From an uncultured Desulfuromonadales bacterium (GTDB lineage Bacteria > Desulfobacterota > Desulfuromonadia > Geobacterales > Pseudopelobacteraceae): a stretch of 64,000 bases of DNA. A program made the translations under genes and the position numbers. Every line of letters begins with the position of its first letter. The stretch's first letter is position 1. The notes beneath the pieces are model-generated. The model did not search any database. It worked only from the letters and a program-made list of their open reading frames with translations, and was not told the origin of the DNA. This document shows, one piece after another, positions 63,954 to 64,000 of the stretch. Where the stretch lies: assembly GCA_903868145.1 (NCBI GenBank), contig CAIPTY010000087.1:62001-126000 (forward strand), in the 5' to 3' direction.

Positions 63954-64000
63954 CATCAGCCCCACTTTTACATGCAAGTACTTTCCGCGCCAGCTTGCAA

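Overview
The window looks like chromosome from a Desulfuromonadales/Geobacterales bacterium (Geobacter, Pelobacter or Trichlorobacter-like). This is inferred from gene content rather than from any search: split glycine dehydrogenase (gcvPA/gcvPB), many HDOD, HD-GYP, CheV and PATAN-type signalling proteins, a methyl-accepting protein ending in hemerythrin, an AmmeMemoRadiSam radical SAM enzyme, and an ftsE-ftsX-envC-ctpA-divergent polysaccharide deacetylase operon.

Bases 1 to about 7600 are one end of an integrated conjugative element (ICE or integrated plasmid). On the minus strand it carries the start of an F-type transfer operon: an OmpA-like protein, a DsbC-like isomerase, a TraA-like pilin, TraL and the first codons of a TraE-like gene. 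On the plus strand follow an AlpA-like regulator of 57 codons, a TrfA-type replication initiator with six 22-bp-spaced iterons, a DnaA box and an AT-rich stretch, several unknown genes with a sigma-factor-like gene, and a ParM/ParR partition pair. Three operons (transfer, alpA-trfA, parMR) share a nearly identical element, ACCTG plus a C-tract plus TATAGAT, just upstream of the first gene. The element stops at the 3' end of a tRNA-Gly(GCC) gene (7598-7672), the likely attachment site. No integrase is visible in the window. A 5' fragment of a pyruvate phosphate dikinase gene lies inside it.

From 7.7 to 26.1 kb the content is chromosomal: a cupin, a ParA-type ATPase with a zinc-binding tail, the envelope/division operon ftsEX-envC-ctpA-yibQ-like, a dolichol-phosphate-mannose-synthase-like glycosyltransferase, a radical SAM enzyme, a ygiB-ygiC-yjfL-like module, gcvT, a GAF/HD-GYP protein, DAHP synthase, CheV and trpE. 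A type I restriction-modification island (hsdR, two accessory genes, hsdS, hsdM; 26.25-33.8 kb) sits between trpE and trpG. The accessory pair, a DUF3800 protein and a possible nuclease, is the best candidate for an uncharacterised defence component.

From 34.2 to 64 kb come trpG, the MCP-hemerythrin receptor, an EAL-HDOD protein, a ThiI-like ATP pyrophosphatase, and an operon gcvH-gcvPA-(nucleotidyltransferase pair)-gcvPB-dgt-yfbR. These are followed by a three-gene membrane operon with a 40-codon leader gene, a SAM methyltransferase behind two matching palindromes, moxR-DUF58-transglutaminase, a sensor kinase/sigma-54 regulator pair, a PATAN-HDOD protein, a tandem universal stress protein, an Nramp transporter, a truncated SGNH lipoprotein, an O-methyltransferase, an NCS2-like permease, a basic Ala/Lys-rich protein and a HAD hydrolase.

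Start sites were moved to the codon with the best ribosome binding site where the longest frame was implausible. All family assignments are from reading the translated sequence. No alignment or database search was done.
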